Assembly (NCBI RefSeq): GCF_019091455.1
Contig: NZ_JAGXJN010000044.1
Span: forward strand, 1 to 64,000
Reading direction: 5' to 3'
DNA length: 64,000 nt
From: Chitinophaga sp. GbtcB8
GTDB lineage: Bacteria; Bacteroidota; Bacteroidia; Chitinophagales; Chitinophagaceae
Positions 55,232-64,000 of the stretch are shown in pieces; position 1 is the stretch's first letter; the number at the start of each line of letters is the position of its first letter. The notes beneath the pieces were generated by a model, which had not been told where the DNA came from, ran no database searches, and worked only from the letters and a program-made list of their open reading frames with translations. Position numbers and translations under genes: made by a program.

Positions 55232-57184
55232 TTAATTACGGAAATACGCGCTGAGTATTTGCTCTGCTGTCATCCGCGCCGTAGCTCCGTTGAGGGAATC
55301 CAGCTTCGACTTCGCACGGATCACAGGATCCATGGTAATATAATCAAGCATGGTTTTCATTACGGGTTTTTTCTTGATAGAGATAGTATCTTTAAGATAC
55401 TTCTCAATCATAAGTCCGGCAATAGGCGCAGCATAGGTTCCACCATAACCGGAGTTCTCTACCAGTACGGTGATCGCAATTTTAGGATTATCACGGGGTG
55501 CAAAAGCCACGAAGAACGCATGGTTCTTCAGCTTGGTGAGCTTGCCGTTTACAATAGCATTGTTCTCTGCCGTACCGGTTTTACCGCAAACGACCACTCC
55601 CTCTACCTGTGCGTTACGCCCGGTGCCGCTTTCCACCACATCTTCCATACCGTATATTACAGACCGGTAGCTGCTATCTGATACATTTGCCACCACGTGT
55701 TTCTCTTTATATTTCTTCAGCAGGTCTGTATTATCATTGTCAATGCTTGAAACAAAATGCGGCAGGTAATAGTAACCATGATTGGCAATAATACACATCG
55801 CATTTGCCATCTGCAAAGGAGTTACCGATACGGCTCCCTGTCCCATACCTACATAGAGCTCGGTACAGGAGTTCCATTGTCCCCGGTAGCGTTTATTCAT
55901 ACCTATGGTGTCAATAGCATAACCCGGATATTCTCCCGGGATATCAACACCCAGGCGGTGCCCCAGCCCAAAGGAGCTCATGTACTCATACCAGCGTTGG
56001 TGGCCTTTTTTTACACTGCCCCATTTCCGGGAGTCTACTGCCAACCGGTACAGGTTTACGAAATACGAGTTACAGGAGTGGGAGATCGCCAGCCGGAGAT
56101 TGGCGGCATGGCCCGGCTCACTGTGCTCACAGGCAATACGCCCGCAGGCAAGATAAGCCCCACGGCAGGGGTAGCCAAAGCTGGGAGTAATGATCCCTTC
56201 ATCCAGCGCTACCAGCGCTGTTAATGGTTTCATGGAAGAGCCTGGCGGATAAGTACCCTGCATGGCACGGTTGAACAAAGGCTTGGTTGTATCAACAAAA
56301 AGTTTACTGAAGTTCCTGGTACGATAGGAGCCTGACAGCAGGTTCGGATCAAACGTAGGGCTGCTTACCATGGCCAGTATGCCGCCGGTTTGCGGATCAA
56401 TGGCCACTACACTGCCTATTTTATTACGCATCAGCCTTTCACCTAATACCTGCAGGTCTATATCCAGCGACAGGCGCAGGTTTTTCCCGGCAATAGCCGC
56501 TGTATCAAACTCCCCTTTTTCATATGCACCCTGCGGGCGGTTCAGGTTATCTTTTACCAGGTATTGGATGCCACGCTGGCCCATCAGCACACTTTCATAA
56601 TTTTTTTCCAGGCCGGTCATACCCAGGTAATCACCCATCTGGTAAGCGCTGTAGGCTTGCTTAGCCAGCAGCTGCGGGGAAATTTCACCAATATAACCCA
56701 GTATGTTAGCCGCGGCGGAGTAAGGGTAAGAGCGGATCTGCCGTTGCACCAGCTCAAAGCCGGGCTGGAACAGGTACATGCTTTCCTGCAGGCGGCCAAA
56801 TATTTCCGGGGGTAATAACGGCGCAAATACAGACTGGCGTACGCGCCCGTTCTTTACGATGGCGTTTACAATACGTTTCCTGAATTCTGTATTATCTATC
56901 TGTAATATCTGGCATAGGTACGCGGTATCTATTTTTTTAACACTGGCAGGGGTTACCACCAGGTCATACATCACATCATTACGCAGCACGCTGCGGTTCT
57001 GCCGGTCAAAGATAATGCCCCTGCTGGGGTACACCACTTTGCGCAGTACGGCGTTGGCATCCGCAAGCTTGGAATATTTCTTTTCCACTACCTGCAAAAA
57101 GAACAACCTGGAAACGATGAGCAGCACCATTCCAAGTATGATCAACTGTATAACTCTTCTCCTGGGCTGATTATAAACGGACAT
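55232..57184 (-). CDS. mrdA: Penicillin-binding protein 2 (elongasome transpeptidase)
   Basis: A 650-residue class B PBP that crosslinks lateral-wall peptidoglycan with the rod complex. A membrane anchor at about 12-32 (VIQLIILGMVLLIVSRLFFL) is followed by the dimerisation domain (SRGIIFDRQ) and the transpeptidase domain with S316-S-M-K319 (SxxK), SHSCNSYF (SxN) and VCGKTGTAEN (KTG). It closes the mreB-mreC-mreD-mrdA series, 114 nt after mreD with repeats in between. RodA, its usual partner and often the next gene, is not downstream here; the NRPS locus is. Confidence 0.96.
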   Translation of the reverse strand: MSVYNQPRRRVIQLIILGMVLLIVSRLFFLQVVEKKYSKLADANAVLRKVVYPSRGIIFDRQNRSVLRNDVMYDLVVTPASVKKIDTAYLCQILQIDNTEFRKRIVNAIVKNGRVRQSVFAPLLPPEIFGRLQESMYLFQPGFELVQRQIRSYPYSAAANILGYIGEISPQLLAKQAYSAYQMGDYLGMTGLEKNYESVLMGQRGIQYLVKDNLNRPQGAYEKGEFDTAAIAGKNLRLSLDIDLQVLGERLMRNKIGSVVAIDPQTGGILAMVSSPTFDPNLLSGSYRTRNFSKLFVDTTKPLFNRAMQGTYPPGSSMKPLTALVALDEGIITPSFGYPCRGAYLACGRIACEHSEPGHAANLRLAISHSCNSYFVNLYRLAVDSRKWGSVKKGHQRWYEYMSSFGLGHRLGVDIPGEYPGYAIDTIGMNKRYRGQWNSCTELYVGMGQGAVSVTPLQMANAMCIIANHGYYYLPHFVSSIDNDNTDLLKKYKEKHVVANVSDSSYRSVIYGMEDVVESGTGRNAQVEGVVVCGKTGTAENNAIVNGKLTKLKNHAFFVAFAPRDNPKIAITVLVENSGYGGTYAAPIAGLMIEKYLKDTISIKKKPVMKTMLDYITMDPVIRAKSKLDSLNGATARMTAEQILSAYFRN

Positions 57185-57211
57185 CTAAGTAAGCGTGAAG
57201 TGCACAGATTA

Positions 57212-57300
57212 AATTACGAATTATTCAATTACAAATTACGAATGACAGACAAGTGATATTAAATTTTATCTCATTTTTAACAACTGCGTAATTCGTAATT
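57212..57300. repeat. ATTACGAAT/ATTCGTAAT palindromic repeat, locus 2
   Basis: Two AATTACGAAT copies (57212-57221 and 57234-57243) face GTAATTCGTAATT at 57288-57300 across about 45 bases. The arrangement matches the repeat at 53796-53884. It fills the gap between mreD and mrdA and reaches the mreD stop codon. Confidence 0.7.
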
Positions 57301-57808
57301 ATCTTTTAGAAAAGAACAGCAGCTCGTACAAGACAATCAATACCAGGCTGGCTATGCTGGAAAACACGATCTTCATCAGCAGGTATCCAAAGTTGCCAAA
57401 GCCAAACACCTCCAGGGTAAACAGCGCCATGTGATGCAGCACCACCAGTATGGATATGTAGGTCAGGAACTGGGATACACCCATACTGATCATGGAGGGG
57501 GTTTTCATATTGGTTTCAAAGCCTCCCTGGGGAGAAAGTATGTTAATGATAAACGGGCGCAGGTATGCCATAAACACACAGGCAAAAGCGTGTATGCCCA
57601 TGGTGTTCATGAACATGTCCAGGCTAAGTCCCATGAGCAATCCCAGCAGCATAACGGCCGGGCGGGGAATGTTAAAGGGCAGCAGCAGAATAAACAACAT
57701 ATACATCTCCAGGCTTACCAGCTGGTGCACCAGGATCTTGTTCAGCACAAATACCTGTAACAACAGTAACAGCACAAAGCGGATGATATTTCGTAACAGG
57801 ATACTCAT
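57299..57808 (-). CDS. mreD: Rod shape-determining protein MreD
   Basis: A 169-residue inner-membrane protein made of five or six hydrophobic segments (for example IRFVLLLLLQVFVLNKILV and VMLLGLLMGLSLDMFM), matching MreD in size and place. It links MreC to the rest of the elongasome. Its start overlaps the mreC stop by 4 nt. Confidence 0.93.
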   Translation of the reverse strand: MSILLRNIIRFVLLLLLQVFVLNKILVHQLVSLEMYMLFILLLPFNIPRPAVMLLGLLMGLSLDMFMNTMGIHAFACVFMAYLRPFIINILSPQGGFETNMKTPSMISMGVSQFLTYISILVVLHHMALFTLEVFGFGNFGYLLMKIVFSSIASLVLIVLYELLFFSKR

Positions 57809-58707
57809 TTTGTCAGGCTGTAGATTGAATCTTCCAATTGTTGTTGCTCGTCCTTCAACAGGTTATCGATCACGTACACGTATTGCAGGTTGTAAAAGTT
57901 GGTGGCCAGCTTCACGCGTATGCTGTAAGAGGTGCTGGACTTGTCTGATACAGAGATCTCGTCAATATAACCAACAGGTATGTTTTCCGGGAACAGGGAG
58001 GAAAAGCCGCTGGTAATAACCGTATCGCCCTTCTGCACCTTTACACTCCGGGGCACATCCCGCAAAATAGCATAACCGGGGTTGGCGCCATCCCAGTACA
58101 CCGTACCGGTTTCCTTGCCTTTAATAAGGCGGGCGCTTACTCCAAAGTTGCTGGTGGCAGAGCCGGAGCTTTTTGCCAGCATAGACAGTACCACTGCATA
58201 ATTATCACTTACGCTGCGCACCATCCCTACCACACCGGTAGGGCTTATAACGCCCATGTTAGGCCGTATGCCCTGCAGGCGGCCGCGGTGAATAGTAATG
58301 TAATTCACCGGCCGGTTCACGGAGTTGTTGATCACCTTTGCCTCGCGGTATAAATACCGGCGCATTTGCGTACCTACTACGCGGTGCATGGTATCATCAC
58401 TGTAAAGGCGGATGGTATCTGTTACCACGCTGTTGCTGGTAAGCATGCTGTCAAAGCTGGAGCGCAGCAGGTTATGCAGGCGTGCATTCTCTGACACCAG
58501 GCTATCATTGGTGGCTTTTAAATGAAAGTAGTATTGTACATTATTGTAGCGGTCGTACAGCTTACCGCTTACATTGTTGGCAGAGTTGAGGTAGGCGGTT
58601 TTCTGAAAGTTATTATTCCGGAATACCAGCACAATACAAATCACTTCCAGCAGCAGAAATAAAAAGAAGTTGAAGTAACGCCTTAAGAAAATGATCAGAT
58701 TACGCAC
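57805..58707 (-). CDS. mreC: Rod shape-determining protein MreC
   Basis: A 300-residue protein with one N-terminal membrane segment (FFLFLLLEVICIVLVF), a coiled-coil stretch (VSENARLHNLL) and the periplasmic beta-rich domain (GRLQGIRPNMGVISPTGVVGMV, GDTVITSGFSSLFPENIPVGYI). MreC activates PBP2 in lateral wall growth. It lies between mreB and mreD, as usual. Confidence 0.95.
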   Translation of the reverse strand: MRNLIIFLRRYFNFFLFLLLEVICIVLVFRNNNFQKTAYLNSANNVSGKLYDRYNNVQYYFHLKATNDSLVSENARLHNLLRSSFDSMLTSNSVVTDTIRLYSDDTMHRVVGTQMRRYLYREAKVINNSVNRPVNYITIHRGRLQGIRPNMGVISPTGVVGMVRSVSDNYAVVLSMLAKSSGSATSNFGVSARLIKGKETGTVYWDGANPGYAILRDVPRSVKVQKGDTVITSGFSSLFPENIPVGYIDEISVSDKSSTSYSIRVKLATNFYNLQYVYVIDNLLKDEQQQLEDSIYSLTK

Positions 58708-58825
58708 CGTATATAATTTTCCAGATTCGGTCCATTTTTGAGCGAAAGGTATAATGTGAAACGTGAAGCGGGACAGGTGAAGGGCGTGCGAAATATACTC
58801 TTCACCTGTCCATATTCACAAAAAG

Positions 58826-59848
58826 CTATTGCATCAGGAACGGATATTTACCAACATGCTTTAACGCTATGCCGGTACCTCTTACCACTGCGCGCAGCGG
58901 ATCATCTGCTACATGCACGGGTAATTTGATCTTCTGGGTCAAACGTTTATCCAACCCACGCAGCAATGCGCCGCCACCGGTCAGGTATAAACCCCTGCGG
59001 TAAATATCGGAAGCCAGCTCTGGCGGCGTTGTTTCCAGCGCCTTCAGGATTGCTTCTTCTATTTTAAAAATTGATTTGTCTAATGCTTCTGCAATTTCCT
59101 GGTAAGAGACCATGATCTGCTTGGGGATACCGGTTACCAGGTCACGCCCGTTCACGGGAATATCATCCGGCGGATTATCCAGCTCCTTCAGGGCAGAACC
59201 TATCTGGATCTTGATCTGCTCAGCGGTTCTTTCACCGATCAGCAGGCTATGGTAGCGGCGCAGCGCTTCCATGATATCTGCCGTGAACTCATCACCGGCA
59301 ATACGGATACTCTGGTCGCAAACGATACCGGCCAGGGCTATTACAGATATACCGGTGGTACCACCGCCTATGTCAATGATCATGTTACCCACCGGCTCTT
59401 CCACATCAATGCCAATACCCAGGGCGGCTGCCATGGGTTCATGAATGAGGAATACCTCTTTGGCGCCCGCCTGTTCGGCAGAGTCACGTACGGCACGTTT
59501 CTCCACTTCCGTAATACTGGAAGGGATACAGATGACCATGCGCCAGCTGGGGGAGAATAATGGTTTTTTGGGATAAACCAGTTTAATCATTTCACGGAGC
59601 ATTCCTTCTGCCGCGTTAAAGTCCGCAATCACACCGTCTCTAAGGGGACGTATGGTACGCAGGTACTCATGCGTTTTCTCGTGCATCATCATGGCCTTTT
59701 TACCTACAGCCACAATTTTGCCGCTTGCTCTCTCTATTGCCACAATGGAAGGTTCATCCACCACTACCTGGTCATTGTGTATGATCAGCGTGTTCGCTGT
59801 GCCAAGGTCTATCGCTATTTCCTGCGTTAAAAAGTTAAAAAATCCCAT
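58826..59848 (-). CDS. mreB: Rod shape-determining actin homologue MreB
   Basis: A 340-residue bacterial actin. The ATP-binding phosphate 1 loop is IDLGTANTLI, phosphate 2 IDIGGGTTGISVIAL, and the adenosine motif LTGGGALLRG. Filaments position the wall-elongation machinery. It is the first gene of the shape operon; the 253-base gap to purD contains AT-rich sequence with no clear promoter that I can name. Confidence 0.97.
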   Translation of the reverse strand: MGFFNFLTQEIAIDLGTANTLIIHNDQVVVDEPSIVAIERASGKIVAVGKKAMMMHEKTHEYLRTIRPLRDGVIADFNAAEGMLREMIKLVYPKKPLFSPSWRMVICIPSSITEVEKRAVRDSAEQAGAKEVFLIHEPMAAALGIGIDVEEPVGNMIIDIGGGTTGISVIALAGIVCDQSIRIAGDEFTADIMEALRRYHSLLIGERTAEQIKIQIGSALKELDNPPDDIPVNGRDLVTGIPKQIMVSYQEIAEALDKSIFKIEEAILKALETTPPELASDIYRRGLYLTGGGALLRGLDKRLTQKIKLPVHVADDPLRAVVRGTGIALKHVGKYPFLMQ

Positions 59849-60101
59849 TGTTTGATACGGTCAAATATTAGAGTGCAAAAATGATTAATTCCAACGAATA
59901 TACGATGCAAAAATTGGATGTTAGAGCAATATACACTTAAATATTAAAAAATCTTATTTATTGTAGAGCGTGCATTGCTAACAGTTGCTCCAAGGACTGA
60001 TCCGGTATAACGTTGTAAGCCTTGAAAAATTGTCTGAGTAATTAAAAATCAGTTGTCTACATCCGTGCTATCGTATCATTATATGACGTCTGGTGGCCTT
60101 A

Positions 60102-61379
60102 TTACATAAATTCAAATCCAATATCGTGGCGATAATACTTCCCTTCAAACTGAATGGTACCGGCTGTTTGCCTGGATAGTGCCAGTGCTTCCCCTAAGCT
60201 GTTGGCTAAGGATGTAACCGTTAGTACCCGTCCTCCGTTCGTTAGCAGCTGCCCGTTGCTTTCTTTAGTACCGGCGTGGAATACCAGCTGGCCGGGCTGT
60301 TGCGCCGGCAAGTTAGTGATCACTTTTCCTTTTTCATAATCTTCCGGGTAGCCTTTTGAAACTAACATCACCGTAGCAGCGGCACGGGCATCTTCCTGTA
60401 TGGCCTGTGCAGCCAAAGTGCCTTCGGGTACGGCTTTGAACAGCACTACCAGGTCGTTCTGCAAACGGGGCATCACTACTTCCGTTTCCGGATCGCCCAT
60501 GCGGCAGTTGTACTCTATCACATAGGGATGGCCGCCTACATTGATCAATCCAAAGAAAATGAAACCATGGTATACAATACCTTCTGCGGCCAAACCGGCC
60601 ACTGTAGGCTTTATGATCAGGGTTTCCACCTTTTGCATAAACTCCTTATCTGCAAAAGGTACGGGCGATACAGCGCCCATGCCCCCGGGGTTTAAACCGG
60701 TATCGCCTTCACCAATGCGCTTATAGTCTTTGGCAGTAGGCAGCAGCTGGTAGCTATGCCCGTCTGTGATCACGAATACGGAACACTCAATACCGGTAAG
60801 GAACTGCTCTACCACCACGCGTTTGCTGGCATCGCCAAACTTGGCGGCTTTGATCATATGAGTGAATTCGGCAATGGCCTCCTCCGCAGAATCTACGATC
60901 ACCACACCTTTGCCCGCTGCCAGCCCATCGGCTTTTATTACTATGGGCAGGCTATGCTGCTGCAGGTAGGCTACGCCTTCTGCATAGGTTTCTTCAGTAA
61001 ACTCCCGGTAAGCAGCGGTAGGTATGTTATGCCTTAACATGAACTGTTTGGCAAAAGCCTTGCTGCCTTCCAGCTGGGCGCCCAGCTGTGAAGGGCCTAT
61101 TACGGGTATGTGCTGTAAAGCAGCATCTGCCTTAAAGTAGTCATAGATACCTTTTACCAGCGGTTCTTCAGAACCCGGTATCACCATATTTATCTGCTGC
61201 TGCAGGCAAAAGGCTTTCAGCTCATCCAGCGCGCTCACGGCAATGTTCACGTTCTGCCCAAATTGCGCAGTACCGGCATTTCCCGGCGCAATGAACAATT
61301 GCCCGCATAAAGGGCTTTGTGCTATTTTCCAGGCCAGGGCATGTTCCCGGCCACCGCTACCTAGTAATAATATCTTCAT
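60102..61379 (-). CDS. purD: Phosphoribosylamine-glycine ligase
   Basis: A 425-residue GAR synthetase, second step of purine synthesis (5-phosphoribosylamine + glycine + ATP). The start at 61379 gives the standard N-terminus MKILLLGSGGREHALAW; the 19 preceding codons are not part of the family. The ATP-grasp core is seen in IVIKADGLAAGKGVVIV, the conserved LTGIECSVFVITDG and NCRMGDPETEVVMPRL. It is divergent from the POT transporter gene. Confidence 0.97.
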   Translation of the reverse strand: MKILLLGSGGREHALAWKIAQSPLCGQLFIAPGNAGTAQFGQNVNIAVSALDELKAFCLQQQINMVIPGSEEPLVKGIYDYFKADAALQHIPVIGPSQLGAQLEGSKAFAKQFMLRHNIPTAAYREFTEETYAEGVAYLQQHSLPIVIKADGLAAGKGVVIVDSAEEAIAEFTHMIKAAKFGDASKRVVVEQFLTGIECSVFVITDGHSYQLLPTAKDYKRIGEGDTGLNPGGMGAVSPVPFADKEFMQKVETLIIKPTVAGLAAEGIVYHGFIFFGLINVGGHPYVIEYNCRMGDPETEVVMPRLQNDLVVLFKAVPEGTLAAQAIQEDARAAATVMLVSKGYPEDYEKGKVITNLPAQQPGQLVFHAGTKESNGQLLTNGGRVLTVTSLANSLGEALALSRQTAGTIQFEGKYYRHDIGFEFM

Positions 61380-61494
61380 ATTGGATTGCAGACCTGTAGA
61401 TTTTCCGGGAAATAATAGTTCCCAAAATTTTTGCAAAGAAAGGTCAAAAATTAACCAAACACACCATTTTTTTATGCAGAACCCTGAATTTCTT

Positions 61495-61502
61495 TATCTT
61501 GC
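61495..61502 (+). promoter_or_regulatory. Possible -7 element for the POT transporter gene
   Basis: TATCTTGC, close to the Bacteroidota TAnnTTTG -7 box, lies about 50 nt upstream of the transporter start, with a T-rich stretch about 25 nt further up in the -33 position. This is a weak match. Confidence 0.3.
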
Positions 61503-61553
61503 CGCTTTACAATTCTATTACACAAACAACAAGACAACCAAAACCTGACCTTT

Positions 61554-63248
61554 ATGAGTCAACCTGCGGTTATGCAAGAACCTGTTATTCCTACTACCAC
61601 TACACGAAAAGGACACCCGAAAGGGCTGGCAGTTTTATTCTCTGCTGAAATGTGGGAAAGGTTTACTTTCTATGGCAACAGGGCCCTGCTCACACTTTTC
61701 CTGGTAAGCGCGCTGAATTTTACACAAGAAGATTCCTCTATTATATATGGCGGTTTTTTAGGCATGGGCTGGTTAACGGCCATTCTGGGCGGTTTTATAG
61801 CAGACCGTTACCTGGGTAACCGTACCTGTATACTTATAGGGGGCCTCACCATGTCGTTAGGACAGTTATTCATGTTCGGCAGTGGTATCCTGTATGCAAC
61901 AGACCTGCCTACTGCCCGGATGGTAATGTGGGCCGGCCTGGTAATACTTATACTGGGTAATGGTTTTTTTAAACCAAACATTTCCTCTATGGTGGGCCAG
62001 CTGTATCCTAAAAATGATAACCGCCTGGACTCTGCCTTCACCATTTTTTATATGGGTATTAACCTGGGCGCTTTGCTGGGTATTACCATTTGTCCCATAC
62101 TGGGCGATATTAAACATGCAGACGGTACCCGCGATGTAACCGCTTTTAAATGGGGGTTCCTGGCTGCCAGCATAGCCATGCTGGTAGGCACTGTTATGTT
62201 CTATTTCCTGAAAGATAAATTTGTAGTAAGCCCGGAAGGCAAGCCTGTGGGTACCAAACCCAAAAAGCAGCATGAAATGGAGGGCGAGGCTGCCCAGGCG
62301 CAGTTCAGCACCCAGGCCGTTATTATTACCATAATAGCGCTGCTGGTACTGGTATCTGCTTTTCACTGGCTGGTGGGCGTAAACGTGCTGTATGCATTTA
62401 TTTACAGTACCGGTATAGCCCTGGCGGGATTAATACTAAGCGATAAATCCCTTAACGGTGTAGAAAGACAGCGCATCATTGTTATATACATCGTATCGTT
62501 CTTCGTGATCTTCTTCTGGGCTTGTTTTGAACAAGCCGGCTCCTCCCTCACCTTTGTGGCTGATCAGCAGACAGACCGTCACCTCTTTGGCTGGAATATG
62601 CCGCCCAGCCTCATACAAAATGCACAATCCCTTACCTTAATTATACTGGCCCTGCCTTTCAGCTGGCTGTGGCTGAAGCTGCAAAAGGTTAAAATGGATC
62701 CCGTTGCCCCGGTAAAACAGGCCATGGGCCTTTTCCTGCTGGCTGTAGGATATTATGTTATTGCCATGCAGGTGAAAAACCTGGGTAATGAAAAAATGGG
62801 CGTGATCTGGCTGATCGTATTATACACCTTCCACACCGTGGGCGAGTTGAGTGTATCACCCATCGGGCTTTCCCTGGTATCCAAGCTGGCGCCGCACCGT
62901 TTTACCTCCCTGCTTATGGGCGTATTCTTTTTATCCAATGCCTCCGGTTATGCACTAGCCGGCACTTTGGGCACCCTGTTACCGCCTACCGGTGAAAAAT
63001 TTGACATAGCTGCTAAGAACAATATTGACCTGCAGGGCATCCTGAACGGTACCGTTGCCGTTACCAGCCAGTTAAAGGAACAGCTTTTAACACTAAAGCT
63101 GCCATCAGCTTACCCGCAGTTTGCCGGTTTTACCATTCATAACCTGTATGAGTTCTTCATGCTCTTTGCCATACTGCCCGGGGTAGCTGCCATCCTGCTA
63201 TTCCTGCTCTCCGGCTTCCTGAAGAAATGGATGAATGGAGTGAGGTAA
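61554..63248 (+). CDS. POT/PTR family proton-dependent oligopeptide transporter
   Basis: A 564-residue MFS-type peptide symporter with the family signature EMWERFTFYGNRALL (ExxERFxYY) in the first helix and GFFKPNISSMVGQLY in the PTR2 motif, and about 14 hydrophobic segments. It imports di- and tripeptides with protons. The OPT gene starts 37 nt downstream, so the two probably form a peptide-uptake unit; nothing ties them to the NRPS cluster. Confidence 0.95.
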   Translation: MSQPAVMQEPVIPTTTTRKGHPKGLAVLFSAEMWERFTFYGNRALLTLFLVSALNFTQEDSSIIYGGFLGMGWLTAILGGFIADRYLGNRTCILIGGLTMSLGQLFMFGSGILYATDLPTARMVMWAGLVILILGNGFFKPNISSMVGQLYPKNDNRLDSAFTIFYMGINLGALLGITICPILGDIKHADGTRDVTAFKWGFLAASIAMLVGTVMFYFLKDKFVVSPEGKPVGTKPKKQHEMEGEAAQAQFSTQAVIITIIALLVLVSAFHWLVGVNVLYAFIYSTGIALAGLILSDKSLNGVERQRIIVIYIVSFFVIFFWACFEQAGSSLTFVADQQTDRHLFGWNMPPSLIQNAQSLTLIILALPFSWLWLKLQKVKMDPVAPVKQAMGLFLLAVGYYVIAMQVKNLGNEKMGVIWLIVLYTFHTVGELSVSPIGLSLVSKLAPHRFTSLLMGVFFLSNASGYALAGTLGTLLPPTGEKFDIAAKNNIDLQGILNGTVAVTSQLKEQLLTLKLPSAYPQFAGFTIHNLYEFFMLFAILPGVAAILLFLLSGFLKKWMNGVR

Positions 63249-63285
63249 TCACATCAGCACATTAAACATACACCATCAATAAATC

Positions 63286-64000
63286 ATGGCAGATACTAAC
63301 TTTAAACCCTTTGTTGCTCCTGACGTAAAGATGAAGGAGCTTACAGTCAAGTCCATTGTACTGGGCTGTATTTTTGGTATTATTTTCGGCGCCGCTACTG
63401 TGTACCTTGCGCTCAAAGCAGGTTTGACCGTTACGGCATCCATCCCCATCGCGGTAATTGCCATTACCCTGGGCCGGAAATTTTTTAAGACCACCATCCT
63501 GGAAAACAACATTATTCAAACCACGGGGTCCGCCGGTGAAACCATTGCAGGTGGCGTGGCTTTTACCCTGCCGGGATTTCTGTTCCTGTCGCTCCCCAGC
63601 AGCGCCAATTACTTTGATTACATCACCATTTTCATCCTGGCCATTTTTGGAGGTATCCTGGGTACGCTCATGATGATCCCCCTACGGCGCTCCCTCATCG
63701 TAAAGGAACATGGCACCCTGCCTTACCCGGAAGGTACCGCCTGCGGCGATGTGCTGATAGCCGGTGAAAAAGGCGGAGAGTTTGCTAAAACAGCTTTTTA
63801 CGGCTTAGGCTTTGCTTTCGTGTATGCTATCCTGCAAAAGATCCTGCATGTTATTGCGGAAACCCCTTTTTATATGACCAAACAGGTAAACCGGTTTTTG
63901 CCTTCCGCACGCGTAAGTGCGGATATAACACCGGAATACCTGGGCATAGGTTATATCATAGGCCCGCGCATTGGCGGCGTACTGGTAGGCGGCGGCGTAC
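63286..64000 (+). CDS. OPT family oligopeptide transporter (partial)
   Basis: The reading frame opens at the ATG at 63286 (MADTNFKPFVAPDVKMKELT) and runs off the right edge after 238 residues. It matches the N-terminal part of OPT transporters: FGAATVYLALKAGLTV, GSAGETIAGGVAF, LPYPEGTACGDVLIAGEKGG. OPT proteins carry tetra- to pentapeptides or metal chelates across the inner membrane. Only about a third of the expected length is present. Confidence 0.93.
   Translation, partial: MADTNFKPFVAPDVKMKELTVKSIVLGCIFGIIFGAATVYLALKAGLTVTASIPIAVIAITLGRKFFKTTILENNIIQTTGSAGETIAGGVAFTLPGFLFLSLPSSANYFDYITIFILAIFGGILGTLMMIPLRRSLIVKEHGTLPYPEGTACGDVLIAGEKGGEFAKTAFYGLGFAFVYAILQKILHVIAETPFYMTKQVNRFLPSARVSADITPEYLGIGYIIGPRIGGVLVGGGV

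Noticed and set aside
1..64000. tRNA, rRNA, CRISPR arrays, insertion sequences or integrase/att sites
   Set aside because: None could be recognised in either strand. The cluster shows no mobile-element genes at the visible border.

Overview
The window looks like a member of the Bacteroidota, most likely a Chitinophaga-like soil bacterium. This is inferred from an SusC-like/OMP_b-brl_3 TonB receptor, a UpxY/RfaH-type NusG paralogue, start sites without Shine-Dalgarno sequences, the mreBCD-mrdA arrangement and the paired POT and OPT peptide transporters. About 54 kb (1 to 54,395, all on the minus strand, with very short gaps and many overlaps) is one large non-ribosomal peptide (NRPS) gene cluster that runs off the left edge. 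The right 9 kb is conserved housekeeping DNA: mreB, mreC, mreD, mrdA and purD on the minus strand, and two peptide transporters on the plus strand.

In transcription order (right to left) the cluster holds: a NusG-like antiterminator; a TauD/SyrP-like dioxygenase; a carbamoyltransferase; NRPS P1 (half C-A[Asp]-PCP-E); P2 (A[Ser]-PCP-N-lobe of E); P3 (C-lobe of E-C-A[unusual]-PCP-TE); a type II thioesterase; P4 (TubC-type docking domain-C-first half of an A domain); a three-gene 4-hydroxyphenylglycine (Hpg) cassette; P5 (second half of that A domain-PCP-C-A[Leu-like]-PCP-E); P6 (C-degenerate A-PCP-C-A[Thr]-PCP-E-C); a cupin_8 protein; a TonB receptor; a KAS III-like enzyme, an adenylating enzyme, a carrier protein, a GNAT and an Ntn acyltransferase; a MetRS-like protein, a cupin, a FAD amine oxidase, a second carbamoyltransferase and a lysine N-hydroxylase; a PhyH dioxygenase; and P7 (C-A[beta-Ala-like]-PCP-C..., cut by the window edge).

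Two features stand out. First, the lysine N-hydroxylase, the separate cupin and MetRS-like proteins, and the DAO-type oxidase match the parts of the hydrazine (N-N bond) machinery known from s56-p1 and triacsin biosynthesis (N6-hydroxylysine, then a hydrazine-linked amino acid, then hydrazinoacetate). Here the usual cupin-MetRS fusion is two genes, and they sit beside a private adenylation/carrier-protein/KAS III set inside an NRPS locus. Second, the Hpg cassette (4-hydroxymandelate synthase-like, FAD-linked oxidase, aminotransferase) lies exactly inside the coding sequence of an A domain whose specificity residues resemble Hpg codes. That A domain is therefore encoded as two polypeptides about 3.8 kb apart.

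Reading specificity residues and condensation-domain types by eye, a consistent assembly order is P1 (D-Asp, perhaps hydroxylated) to P7 (beta-amino acid, ...) to P4+P5 (Hpg, D-Leu) to P6 (module with a dead A domain, D-Thr) to P2 (D-Ser) to P3 (unusual acid, TE release). Carbamoylation, several iron-dependent hydroxylations and a hydrazine-derived unit are likely tailoring steps. I know of no described product with this combination.
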